A stretch of 24,946 nucleotides of DNA from JBMNRY01 sp050944915 (GTDB taxonomy: Bacteria > Bacillota > Limnochordia > JAAZLZ01): the NCBI GenBank assembly GCA_050944915.1, contig JBMNRY010000022.1:1-24946 (forward strand), in the 5' to 3' direction. Below, one piece after another: positions 1 to 7,102 of the stretch (positions within the stretch are counted from its first letter, which is position 1; each line of letters starts with the position of its first letter). Position numbers and translations under genes: made by a program. The notes beneath the pieces were generated by a model. The model did not search any database, had not been told where the DNA came from, and worked only from the letters and a program-made list of their open reading frames with translations.

Positions 1-41
1 GCCAGCGTTCGTCCTGAGCCAGGATCAAACTCTCCGAAAAA
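1..41 (-). rRNA. 16S rRNA, 5' end only (partial)
   Basis: The reverse complement contains GAGTTTGATCCTGGCTCAG followed by GACGAACGCTGGC, the universal start of bacterial 16S rRNA. Only about the first 40 bases are present; the gene continues beyond the left edge. The 5' boundary is estimated by analogy with other Bacillota 16S genes. Confidence 0.97.
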
Positions 42-133
42 AGTTGATCTTAAGCTCTTAAAAACACAAGCTTGGTACACTGTTTAGTTTTCAAGGTCCT
101 TCGTATTGGCCGGTTTCCCTCCCGGCGAAAGTC
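42..133 (-). ncRNA. rrn leader (pre-16S transcribed spacer)
   Basis: This stretch lies between the rrn promoter and the 16S 5' end. It includes CCTTGAAAACTAAACAGTG on the minus strand, which resembles the conserved segment found ahead of 16S in Bacillus relatives and thought to serve rRNA antitermination and processing. The role is inferred by resemblance only. Confidence 0.6.
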
Positions 134-162
134 ATTATAGCATGGGAACAAAAACATGTCAA
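134..162 (-). promoter_or_regulatory. rRNA operon promoter (SigA type)
   Basis: TTGACA (157-162) and TATAAT (134-139) are separated by 17 bp, a perfect consensus promoter firing towards the 16S gene. The remaining bases between here and the yunB stop (163-237) show no other recognisable element. Confidence 0.92.
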
Positions 163-237
163 CCCGGATCATCGGGAATGTGTAGTCCTTCTGCGATAGG
201 TAGATTGAAAAAGTAAACTCGACCCCACGGAAAAACC

Positions 238-966
238 CTAATTCTTTTGATTGATCAAGCCTCCTAGGCCACCCATGCCGATGGGCACAGTGATCTCCTG
301 ACTAGGATCGCCGGACCAATTGAAGAACACATCGGGAACCCGCCCTAACAGTACTTCTTCCGTGATCGGCACCTGGGTTTCAATAACGGCTGTTTCTGCG
401 ATGGTCGGCACCACTATTCGCACCTGGGCCCTAACTAACAAAGAGATCCGATGCCAAACCTGGTTGATACCCCCGGTCTGAAAGGTGGCATAAGGATAGG
501 CCTCCACCGTACCGACGGGGATGATTCGTATAGGAACTGTGGGACCCAAGGATGCCAGAATGCTACTACCCAAAACTTGCCCGAGGGGCATAGGGATCCG
601 TTCCTGGGCCAAAGTCCGCAGGGTATCCTGAACCCGAAGGGTAGTTAGGGCGATGATTCGATTCACCTGCGCCATATCATATTGGGCGGCCACTAAAGAA
701 CCTTGGACATCCTGCTTCCAAAGGACTAAATCCTCAGCTTTGATATTTTTCGCCACACTATCCCTGACCGCTGAATGGATGGCCTCCGTTGCCATCTGCT
801 CCGCCCGGGCCGTGGCCCAAAGGACTAAGGCCGGTCGCAACTGGACTTCCAAAACCCAGAAGGTAAAAATACCGCCCAGGATCAAAAAAAAGATCGTCAG
901 ACAGAAAATGATCTTAAACCGACTGGGCGGTTTGCTTCGGTAGTAATAACCGGCAAGACGGGCCAT
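238..966 (-). CDS. yunB: sporulation protein YunB
   Basis: A 242-residue protein with a short basic N-terminus, one hydrophobic segment near residues 17-39 and a long extracytoplasmic domain. Sequence and layout match the YunB family, known in Bacillus subtilis as a mother-cell (SigE regulon) protein needed for proper spore formation; its biochemical activity is unknown. I chose the ATG at 966: the in-frame GTG at 972 sits almost on top of the G-rich SD, whereas the ATG lies 5 nt after it. The gene follows tyrS on the same strand, and a perfect hairpin (972-1006) buries its SD. It supports the view that the organism makes endospores. Family identity is fairly secure; regulation is inferred. 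Confidence 0.85.
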   Translation of the reverse strand: MARLAGYYYRSKPPSRFKIIFCLTIFFLILGGIFTFWVLEVQLRPALVLWATARAEQMATEAIHSAVRDSVAKNIKAEDLVLWKQDVQGSLVAAQYDMAQVNRIIALTTLRVQDTLRTLAQERIPMPLGQVLGSSILASLGPTVPIRIIPVGTVEAYPYATFQTGGINQVWHRISLLVRAQVRIVVPTIAETAVIETQVPITEEVLLGRVPDVFFNWSGDPSQEITVPIGMGGLGGLINQKN

Positions 967-971
967 GGCCA

Positions 972-1006
972 CCCCCCCTTGCTTAGGTATATGTCACAAG
1001 GGGGGG
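972..1006 (-). promoter_or_regulatory. Perfect 10-bp hairpin sequestering the yunB SD
   Basis: On the minus strand CCCCCCCTTG and CAAGGGGGGG can pair perfectly around a 15-nt loop, TGACATATACCTAAG. The 3' arm carries the only SD-like run before yunB. No U-tract follows, so this does not look like an intrinsic terminator. The loop contains CATATACC, which resembles a SigE/SigK -10 element; that reading is speculative. Confidence 0.65.
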
Positions 1007-1014
1007 ATTTCTGC

Positions 1015-2220
1015 TTAGGAAAGAACGATCCGCATAAATTTCCGCTTGCCTACTTGAAGAATGGCTCCGTCCGTCGGTGGCCAGTCCAAATCCACATCCT
1101 TCACTGGCTCCCCATCGATGCGCACACCGCCGCCTTGCACCAGACGCCGAGCTTCACCGTTGCTAGAGGCAAAACCAGCTTCCACCAGTAATTTGACAAT
1201 CCAGATCGGCTCGGCCTTCAATTCCATGACCGGTATATCCTCAGGGACTTCTCCCTTGATAAATACTAAATCGAAGGTTTCCTCTGCCCCTTGAGCCGCG
1301 TCGGCACTATGGAAACGGGCAACAATTTCCCGGGCTAGGCGTCTTTTTACCTCCCGAGGATGTAAGCTCCCTTCTTCGAGGCCCTTGTTGATGGAGGCGA
1401 TCTCTTCTTCGGGAACTTGGGTCAGCAGTTCAAAATACATGGTCATTAATTCATCGGGGATGGACATGACCTTGCCGTACATTTCCGCCGGTTCCTCATC
1501 GACCGCGATGTAGTTACCCAGACTCTTGCTCATCTTTTCCCGACCGTCGAGCCCGATGAGAATAGGCACACAAAGGCCTACTTGTTGGGATTGGTCCATT
1601 TCCCGCTGGATATCCCGACCCACCAAGATATTGAACTTTTGATCGGTACCACCCAGTTCGATATCGGCCTTAATCATAGCCGAATCGTAACCTTGCATTA
1701 AAGGATAGACCAATTCATGGAGGCTGATGGGAAATCCATTTTTGTAGCGGTGGGCAAAATCCTCCCGTTCCAGCATCCGGGCTAAGGTCATCTGGGAGAG
1801 GAGCTTGATGACATCGGTAAAGCTAAGCTTGCTAAACCAAGAACCGTTAAAAACGACCTCGGTTTTTTCGGGGTCGAGGATCTTAAAGGCTTGCTCGGTG
1901 TAAGTTTCGCAATTCTTCATGACCTCTTCATGGGTTAGCTGGGGCCGAGATTTGTTACGGCCGCTGGGGTCGCCAACCATGGCCGTGTAATCGCCGATGA
2001 TCAAAACGGCCTGATGTCCCAAATCCTGGAAGGCTTTGAGTTTTAAGAGGGGGACGATATGGCCCAGATGGAGATCCGTCGCCGTTGGGTCGACTCCTAA
2101 TTTCACCCTCAACGGTGTACCTGTTTCAATAGATTTCTTTACCTTTTTTTCCAGTTCCCCTTCGGGGAAGATATCGATGGCTCCCCGTTTAATGACCGCC
2201 ATTTGTGCTGCAAAATCCAT
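1015..2220 (-). CDS. tyrS: Tyrosyl-tRNA synthetase
   Basis: A 401-residue class I synthetase that activates tyrosine and charges tRNA-Tyr in the cytoplasm. Visible motifs are HLGH (residues 51-54, the HIGH signature), GTDQKFN near 191-197, KMSKS (229-233) and a C-terminal S4 RNA-binding domain of about 60 residues. The GTDQKFN and LGVDPTA segments suggest the TyrZ-like subtype rather than the classic Bacillus TyrS subtype. The ATG at 2220 is preceded by AAGGAGG with a 7-nt spacer. A T-box leader with a tyrosine specifier codon lies directly upstream, in agreement with the product. yunB follows downstream. Identity is secure; the subtype is from memory of family signatures. Confidence 0.97.
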   Translation of the reverse strand: MDFAAQMAVIKRGAIDIFPEGELEKKVKKSIETGTPLRVKLGVDPTATDLHLGHIVPLLKLKAFQDLGHQAVLIIGDYTAMVGDPSGRNKSRPQLTHEEVMKNCETYTEQAFKILDPEKTEVVFNGSWFSKLSFTDVIKLLSQMTLARMLEREDFAHRYKNGFPISLHELVYPLMQGYDSAMIKADIELGGTDQKFNILVGRDIQREMDQSQQVGLCVPILIGLDGREKMSKSLGNYIAVDEEPAEMYGKVMSIPDELMTMYFELLTQVPEEEIASINKGLEEGSLHPREVKRRLAREIVARFHSADAAQGAEETFDLVFIKGEVPEDIPVMELKAEPIWIVKLLVEAGFASSNGEARRLVQGGGVRIDGEPVKDVDLDWPPTDGAILQVGKRKFMRIVLS

Positions 2221-2242
2221 TTTCGTGCCTCCTTCAGAAAAT

Positions 2243-2482
2243 AAAAAGACCCATCCAGCAAGGGACGGGAGTTTACCCGCGGTACCACCCTCGTTGATCC
2301 AAACACGGATCCCCTCAGGCCGACATGGTCGGTGTTCGATAACGGGAACAACCGGTTTCCCCTACTGATCGGTTCAAGGAAACAGTTCCGGAGTGTACTT
2401 CTTCGGGGGACCAGTCCGGTTTCCACCAACCACCGGCTCTCTGCTCCAGTCGGACCCGAATACTCGCTCCTTCATCACCTTT
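2243..2482 (-). promoter_or_regulatory. T-box riboswitch, tyrosine-specific, controlling tyrS
   Basis: The T-box core AGGGTGGTACCGCGG lies at 2277-2291. The terminator stem CCCGTCC/GGATGGG (2250-2269) is followed by a U-run (2243-2247). Stem I carries AGAGAGCCGG and, on its 3' side, GAAGTACACTCC with the specifier TAC (Tyr) at 2395-2397. Uncharged tRNA-Tyr should favour the antiterminator and let transcription reach tyrS. Confidence 0.95.
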
Positions 2483-2503
2483 ATACCTTTTACAATCGGG
2501 TCA

Positions 2504-2512
2504 ATTATATCA
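2504..2512 (-). promoter_or_regulatory. Promoter -10 for T-box-tyrS
   Basis: TATAAT (2504-2509) is preceded by TG one base upstream, giving an extended -10. No good -35 is seen at 17 bp; TTGGAA occurs at 15 bp. Confidence 0.6.
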
Positions 2513-2657
2513 TAACTAGTCCCTTTCCAACACATCCCATAGGATAATTTCCATTGAAGGTCGAATAATCTTCTCAGAAGGAAGTATACCAGAATCTCCG
2601 TGGACCATGTTATACTAAACTGGCAATTCATGTTAAATAATATAAGAGGTGTATGCA

Positions 2658-4724
2658 ATGGGTCGCAAAGGCGGCAGTCGCCTGGCTCTAATCGTTTTGG
2701 TTTTCTTTGTTTCTGTCAGTTTCGGTGCCCTCTTGGGCATTACCGCCGGATTCTTACGTTCAGCACCGACTCTCGATCAAGTGGAGTTTGATCCTGAACT
2801 AACTAGCTATGTCTATGACATTAATGGCGATATAATCGCGCGCTTCTATAACGAAAACAGAATTAAGGTGCCCTTAGATCAGATGTCTGATTATCTAAAG
2901 ATGGCCATCATCGCGGTCGAAGACGATCAATTCCGCCATCATTACGGAATTAACCTTAAAGCCATCGTCAGGACCGCCCTCGTCAACCTCAAAGAGGGAC
3001 GGATCACCCAAGGTGCCAGTACCATTACTCAACAGTTGGCAAAGAATGCTTTCTTAAGCCACGAACGAACCTGGTCGCGGAAACTACGGGAACTGCTGTG
3101 GACCATCCAAATCGAACGTAAGTACAGTAAAGATGAGATTTTAGAAAGCTATCTCAACATCATCTATTTTGGCCACGGAGCCCACGGCGTGGAAGCAGCA
3201 GCCCAAACCTTTTTTGGTAAGCGTGCCTCGGATCTAACCTTAACCGAATCGGCTCTACTAGCGGGAATAACCAGGGGTCCCCATATCTATTCGCCCTTTA
3301 ATAACCCCGATGCGGCCCTGCAGCGCCGCAACGTGGTCCTCAATCGCATGTATGAAGTCGGCTATATTACCGCCGAGCAACTGGCGGAGGCGAAAAAGGA
3401 AGAGCTGGGGATCACCGAAAGAACCAGGGCCCCCTATCGAGCCCATTATTTCGTCGAGTATGTCCGTAAACTCATGCATCAAAGGGGCTACACCGACGAG
3501 GAATTACGGGGCGGAGGTTATCGAATCTATACCACCCTCGATTTAGACCTGCAGGAAAAGGCCGAACAAGCCCTATTGGCCGGTCTACCCCAGGGGGAAA
3601 AGGACCAACCCCAGGGGGCCTTAGTAGCCTTAGATCCCAGGAGCGGCCATATCAAGGCCATGGTCGGAGGTCGGGGTGGACAAGACTTCTTTAACCGGGC
3701 CGTCGACGCCGAGAGACAGCCGGGTTCGGCTATCAAGCCCTTTATCTTCGTCACAGCCCTAGAAAAGGGTTATACCCCCGCCGATATCTTCATCGACGAA
3801 CCCTTTGAATACGAAGATCCCTACACCGGCGATATTTGGCGGCCCCGTAACTACACCAGGCGTTTCCTGGGGCCCCTGTCCCTGCGGGAAGCCTTGGAAC
3901 AATCGATCAACATCATCGCCATCAAACTGCTGGAAGAGGTCGGTATCGAAGACACCATCGGAATGGCCAAACGTCTAGGGATCTCGACCATCGTGGAAAG
4001 TGGACGCTACAATGACCGCAACCTGGCCTTCGCCTTAGGCGGCATAACTAGAGGTGTCACTCCCCTGGAGATGGCCAGCGCCTTCGGTGTTTTCGCCAAT
4101 CAAGGGATCAAAACGGAACCTTTAGCCATCCTGCGGATCGTAGGACCTGATGGTACCGTAATCGAGGAAAACCGGACCCAAAGGGAGATCGTTCTCAGCG
4201 AACAAGTCAGTTATATGATCACCGACATGCTCAGGGGAGTTATTGAAAGGGGAACGGGCCGCAGTGCCAATATCGGGCGACCGGCCGCCGGAAAAACAGG
4301 CACCGCTGATGATTATTCCAACGCCTGGTTTGTCGGCTATACGCCGGAGCTGGTGGCCACAGTCTGGATCGGCAACGATCGACCAGGCCCCATGTTCTAT
4401 CAAGGAGCCAATATCGGTAGTGGATGGGCGGCGCGGATCTGGGCCAATTTCTTCCGGGAGGCCCTCAAGAACCAACCGGTTCGGGATTTCCCCCGGCCCA
4501 AGGATATCGTCGATGGTCTGTTAATCGATACTACAACCGGCTTATTGGCTAGCGAAGGCTGCCCCAGGGATAAAACCCGCTACGAAATATTCATCAAGGG
4601 CACCGAACCGACGGCCTACTGTCAGGAACACGACCCATTTCGCCGCAGCCTTTCTTCCCTGATGGAAGAAGAAAAAAGTGGGGGCTCCCACCAAAGTGAG
4701 CGCCCCCTGTTCATCAGTCCTTAG
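2658..4724 (+). CDS. Class A penicillin-binding protein (PBP1A family)
   Basis: A 688-residue bifunctional peptidoglycan synthase anchored by one N-terminal transmembrane segment (about residues 8-33). The GT51 glycosyltransferase domain shows EDDQFRHHYG (88-97), GASTITQQLAKN (119-130) and an ILESYLN motif near 161-167. The transpeptidase domain shows SAIK with the catalytic serine at 357, SIN at 416-418 and KTGT at 546-549. All catalytic signatures are intact. I chose the ATG at 2658 because AAGAGGTG lies 6-8 nt upstream; an in-frame GTG at 2649 overlaps that SD. It is transcribed divergently from tyrS and ends tail to tail with mutS2, sharing the bases TTAG. Its final codons also encode the minus-strand terminator of the mutS2 operon. 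Confidence 0.97.
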   Translation: MGRKGGSRLALIVLVFFVSVSFGALLGITAGFLRSAPTLDQVEFDPELTSYVYDINGDIIARFYNENRIKVPLDQMSDYLKMAIIAVEDDQFRHHYGINLKAIVRTALVNLKEGRITQGASTITQQLAKNAFLSHERTWSRKLRELLWTIQIERKYSKDEILESYLNIIYFGHGAHGVEAAAQTFFGKRASDLTLTESALLAGITRGPHIYSPFNNPDAALQRRNVVLNRMYEVGYITAEQLAEAKKEELGITERTRAPYRAHYFVEYVRKLMHQRGYTDEELRGGGYRIYTTLDLDLQEKAEQALLAGLPQGEKDQPQGALVALDPRSGHIKAMVGGRGGQDFFNRAVDAERQPGSAIKPFIFVTALEKGYTPADIFIDEPFEYEDPYTGDIWRPRNYTRRFLGPLSLREALEQSINIIAIKLLEEVGIEDTIGMAKRLGISTIVESGRYNDRNLAFALGGITRGVTPLEMASAFGVFANQGIKTEPLAILRIVGPDGTVIEENRTQREIVLSEQVSYMITDMLRGVIERGTGRSANIGRPAAGKTGTADDYSNAWFVGYTPELVATVWIGNDRPGPMFYQGANIGSGWAARIWANFFREALKNQPVRDFPRPKDIVDGLLIDTTTGLLASEGCPRDKTRYEIFIKGTEPTAYCQEHDPFRRSLSSLMEEEKSGGSHQSERPLFISP
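4672..4707 (-). terminator. Intrinsic terminator of the pheST-mutS2 operon, inside the PBP 3' end
   Basis: On the minus strand a GC-rich stem (GGGGGCGCTC with GGGAGCCCCC, with small bulges) is followed by AC and TTTTTTCTTCTT. It lies just after the mutS2 stop but within the last codons of the convergent PBP gene. In the plus direction the U-tract is poor (TGTTCATC). Confidence 0.7.
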
Positions 4725-7090
4725 CTCCCGTGGAGGGAAACCACCGTTACACCCATACCTCCCTCTTCGGGATAAGCCATCCGGTAGCTACGCACATGGG
4801 GGTGTCCATCGAGCAATTCGTGGATCGCCCCCCTTAATGTTCCCGTCCCCTTGCCATGAATAATGCGCACCTGGCCTAAATTGGCCAAGAAGGCATCATC
4901 CAAATATTTATCAGCCAAACCTAAAGCCTCATCTACAGGCAAGCCTCGCAGGTGAATCTCTGGGGAAATAGAAAGGGCCTTGCCCCTCATCAAACGGCCA
5001 TAGGAGCTTGTCTTCGACTTCTCTTTAGAAGGTTGTTGGCCGCCGGTCCTCCGCAAATCGGTTAAGCGGGCATGGAGTTTTATCCCCCCAACTTGAACTA
5101 AAACCGAATCCCCCTGGGGAGGCGCTAAGACGACACCTTGCTGTCCTAGACTGATGATCTGCACAGGATCACCAACTTGGAGCCCCTTTAGGGGCTGGCG
5201 CTCCGTCTTTTCCCTTTGGACAGTACCTAGCTTCTCTTTGATGGCCTCCCGTTGGGTGGCCAGTTGTTGTCGTGCTTCCCGGGCTGCCTCTTCTAAAGCT
5301 TCTGCCCGAGACTGTCGTCGTAATTCCCCCACCAATTGGTCCAAATCTAAACGAGCTTGCTTGAGCAGCTCCTCGGCCTCTCCCCTAGCTTTGGCCAAAA
5401 TCTCGTTCCTATCGGTCATCAAATGGGCTAATTTTTCTTCGTAGGCTTCCTTCAGAGTCTGGGCTTCCCGCTTCAAGCGCTCCGCCTCTATCCGGGCCTG
5501 GGCCGCCTTCTTACCATCGGTTTCCAACTGCCGGATCAAGTCTTCAACCTTGATCTCATCGGTGGTCAAAAACTCTTGGGCCCGCCGGATCACCTTGGCC
5601 GGCACCCGAAGTCGTTTGGCGATGGGGAAGGCATTGCTCCTCCCCGGGACACCAATGGCCAACTCAAAGGTTGGTTGCAAGGTGCTCACATCGAACTGCA
5701 CGCTGGCATTCTCCATACCCTCTTGGCTATAGGCAAAGGCTTTCAGCTCACTGTAATGGGTAGTGGCCACCGTTAAGCACCCCCGCTGGTGGAACTCCTC
5801 CAGCAGAGCCATCGCTAAGGCCGCGCCTTCCGTCGGATCGGTCCCGGCACCGATTTCATCCAACAGGACTAGATCTCCCTTCCGGGCCTGGCGGAGGATC
5901 TGAACGATATTAGTTAAATGGGAAGAAAAAGTGCTTAGATTCTGCTCAATGCTTTGTTCATCACCGATATCAGCGAAGATCCGCTGAAACACCACTAGTT
6001 CACTGCCCGGTCCCGCGGGGATATGAAGACCACATTGGGCCATCAAAGCGAAAAGACCGATGGTCTTTAAGGTAACGGTCTTTCCCCCGGTATTGGGTCC
6101 CGTCACCACCAACGTTCGAAAACTGCCCCCTAGATAGATATCAATGGGAACCACCTCGGAGCCCAAGAGGGGATGGCGACCTTTGATAATCCTTATCTCA
6201 CCGGATTTTTTCAAAACGGGGGGCAAAGCATCCATTTCTAAGGCTAAACGCCCCTTGGCCAAATGGAAATCGAGCTGGGCCAAAATTTCCAAACCGACCT
6301 GGATCTCATCAACTCTGGCGGCTATCGCCGTCGACAGTTCCCATAGGATCTTGTCGATCTCCCGGTCTTCAGCCTGCTCCAATTCCCGTAACCGGTTGTT
6401 CAGATTGACGATGACAGTAGGCTCGATAAAAAGTGTGGCTCCGCTGGCCGACTGATCGTGGATGATACCCCGGACGGCATGGCGATATTCCTGTTTGACG
6501 GGTACCACATAACGGCCGTGGCGGACGGTGACAATAGGCTCTTGCAGCAATTTGCGCCACTGTTGGGACCGCATGATCCCGTCCAATTGTTCCCTAATAC
6601 GGTTTTGGCAGTTCCGTTGGTTGGCCCGAATTTGGGCCAAGGTAGGACTAGCCTCATCCCGCAGCTCCCCTTCGTCGGTGAGACATTGAGCTAATCTATC
6701 GATGAGCCCTCGAAAATCGGGCAAATCCCTCGCTAGCTCAGTTAACAAAGGGGCCCGCCCTTCCTTGTCCCGGAAATAACGGGCTAGACGTCCCCCTGCT
6801 TCCAATGTCTCCTTCACCGCTAACAATTCCTCGCCCGCTAGCTGGGCACCTAACCCGGCCCGGCGCACCAATTGACCGATATCTTTAATACCCCCCAAGG
6901 GGATCTCCTGGCCGAGGGTCAACAACTCTACCCCTTCCGCCGTCAAAGCCTGTCCCCTGGCGATCACCTGTTCATCGGTGGAAGGAAGGAGATTCTCGGC
7001 TAAATTCCGCCCCAAGGGGGATGAAGTACAATTGACTAATCGCCCAATAATTTTATCTAACTCTAAAGTCTTGATGGTCTTACCGTGCAA
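4721..7090 (-). CDS. mutS2: MutS2 ATPase with C-terminal Smr domain
   Basis: A 789-residue MutS paralogue lacking the mismatch-recognition domain. It has an N-terminal clamp/core region, Walker A GPNTGGKT (331-338), Walker B LVLLDEIGAGTDP (407-419), a long coiled coil about 510-620, a KOW/SH3-like segment about 625-675 and a Smr domain from about 711 with HGKGTG at 745-750. MutS2 proteins are linked to suppression of homologous recombination and, in B. subtilis, to rescue of collided ribosomes. The start is a TTG: AGGAGG lies 8 nt upstream and contains the stop codon of the preceding U32 gene, so the two are probably translationally coupled. The Smr motif usually written LDLRG reads IHLRG here, so the usual Asp is His. 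Confidence 0.96.
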   Translation of the reverse strand: MHGKTIKTLELDKIIGRLVNCTSSPLGRNLAENLLPSTDEQVIARGQALTAEGVELLTLGQEIPLGGIKDIGQLVRRAGLGAQLAGEELLAVKETLEAGGRLARYFRDKEGRAPLLTELARDLPDFRGLIDRLAQCLTDEGELRDEASPTLAQIRANQRNCQNRIREQLDGIMRSQQWRKLLQEPIVTVRHGRYVVPVKQEYRHAVRGIIHDQSASGATLFIEPTVIVNLNNRLRELEQAEDREIDKILWELSTAIAARVDEIQVGLEILAQLDFHLAKGRLALEMDALPPVLKKSGEIRIIKGRHPLLGSEVVPIDIYLGGSFRTLVVTGPNTGGKTVTLKTIGLFALMAQCGLHIPAGPGSELVVFQRIFADIGDEQSIEQNLSTFSSHLTNIVQILRQARKGDLVLLDEIGAGTDPTEGAALAMALLEEFHQRGCLTVATTHYSELKAFAYSQEGMENASVQFDVSTLQPTFELAIGVPGRSNAFPIAKRLRVPAKVIRRAQEFLTTDEIKVEDLIRQLETDGKKAAQARIEAERLKREAQTLKEAYEEKLAHLMTDRNEILAKARGEAEELLKQARLDLDQLVGELRRQSRAEALEEAAREARQQLATQREAIKEKLGTVQREKTERQPLKGLQVGDPVQIISLGQQGVVLAPPQGDSVLVQVGGIKLHARLTDLRRTGGQQPSKEKSKTSSYGRLMRGKALSISPEIHLRGLPVDEALGLADKYLDDAFLANLGQVRIIHGKGTGTLRGAIHELLDGHPHVRSYRMAYPEEGGMGVTVVSLHGS

Positions 7091-7102
7091 AGGATGAACC
7101 TC

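Noticed and set aside
972..1006. Hairpin between tyrS and yunB as a transcription terminator
   Set aside because: No U-tract follows in either direction; SD sequestration explains it better.
2139..2658. Open frames across the tyrS leader on the minus strand
   Set aside because: They overlap the T-box and show no protein-like composition or SD.
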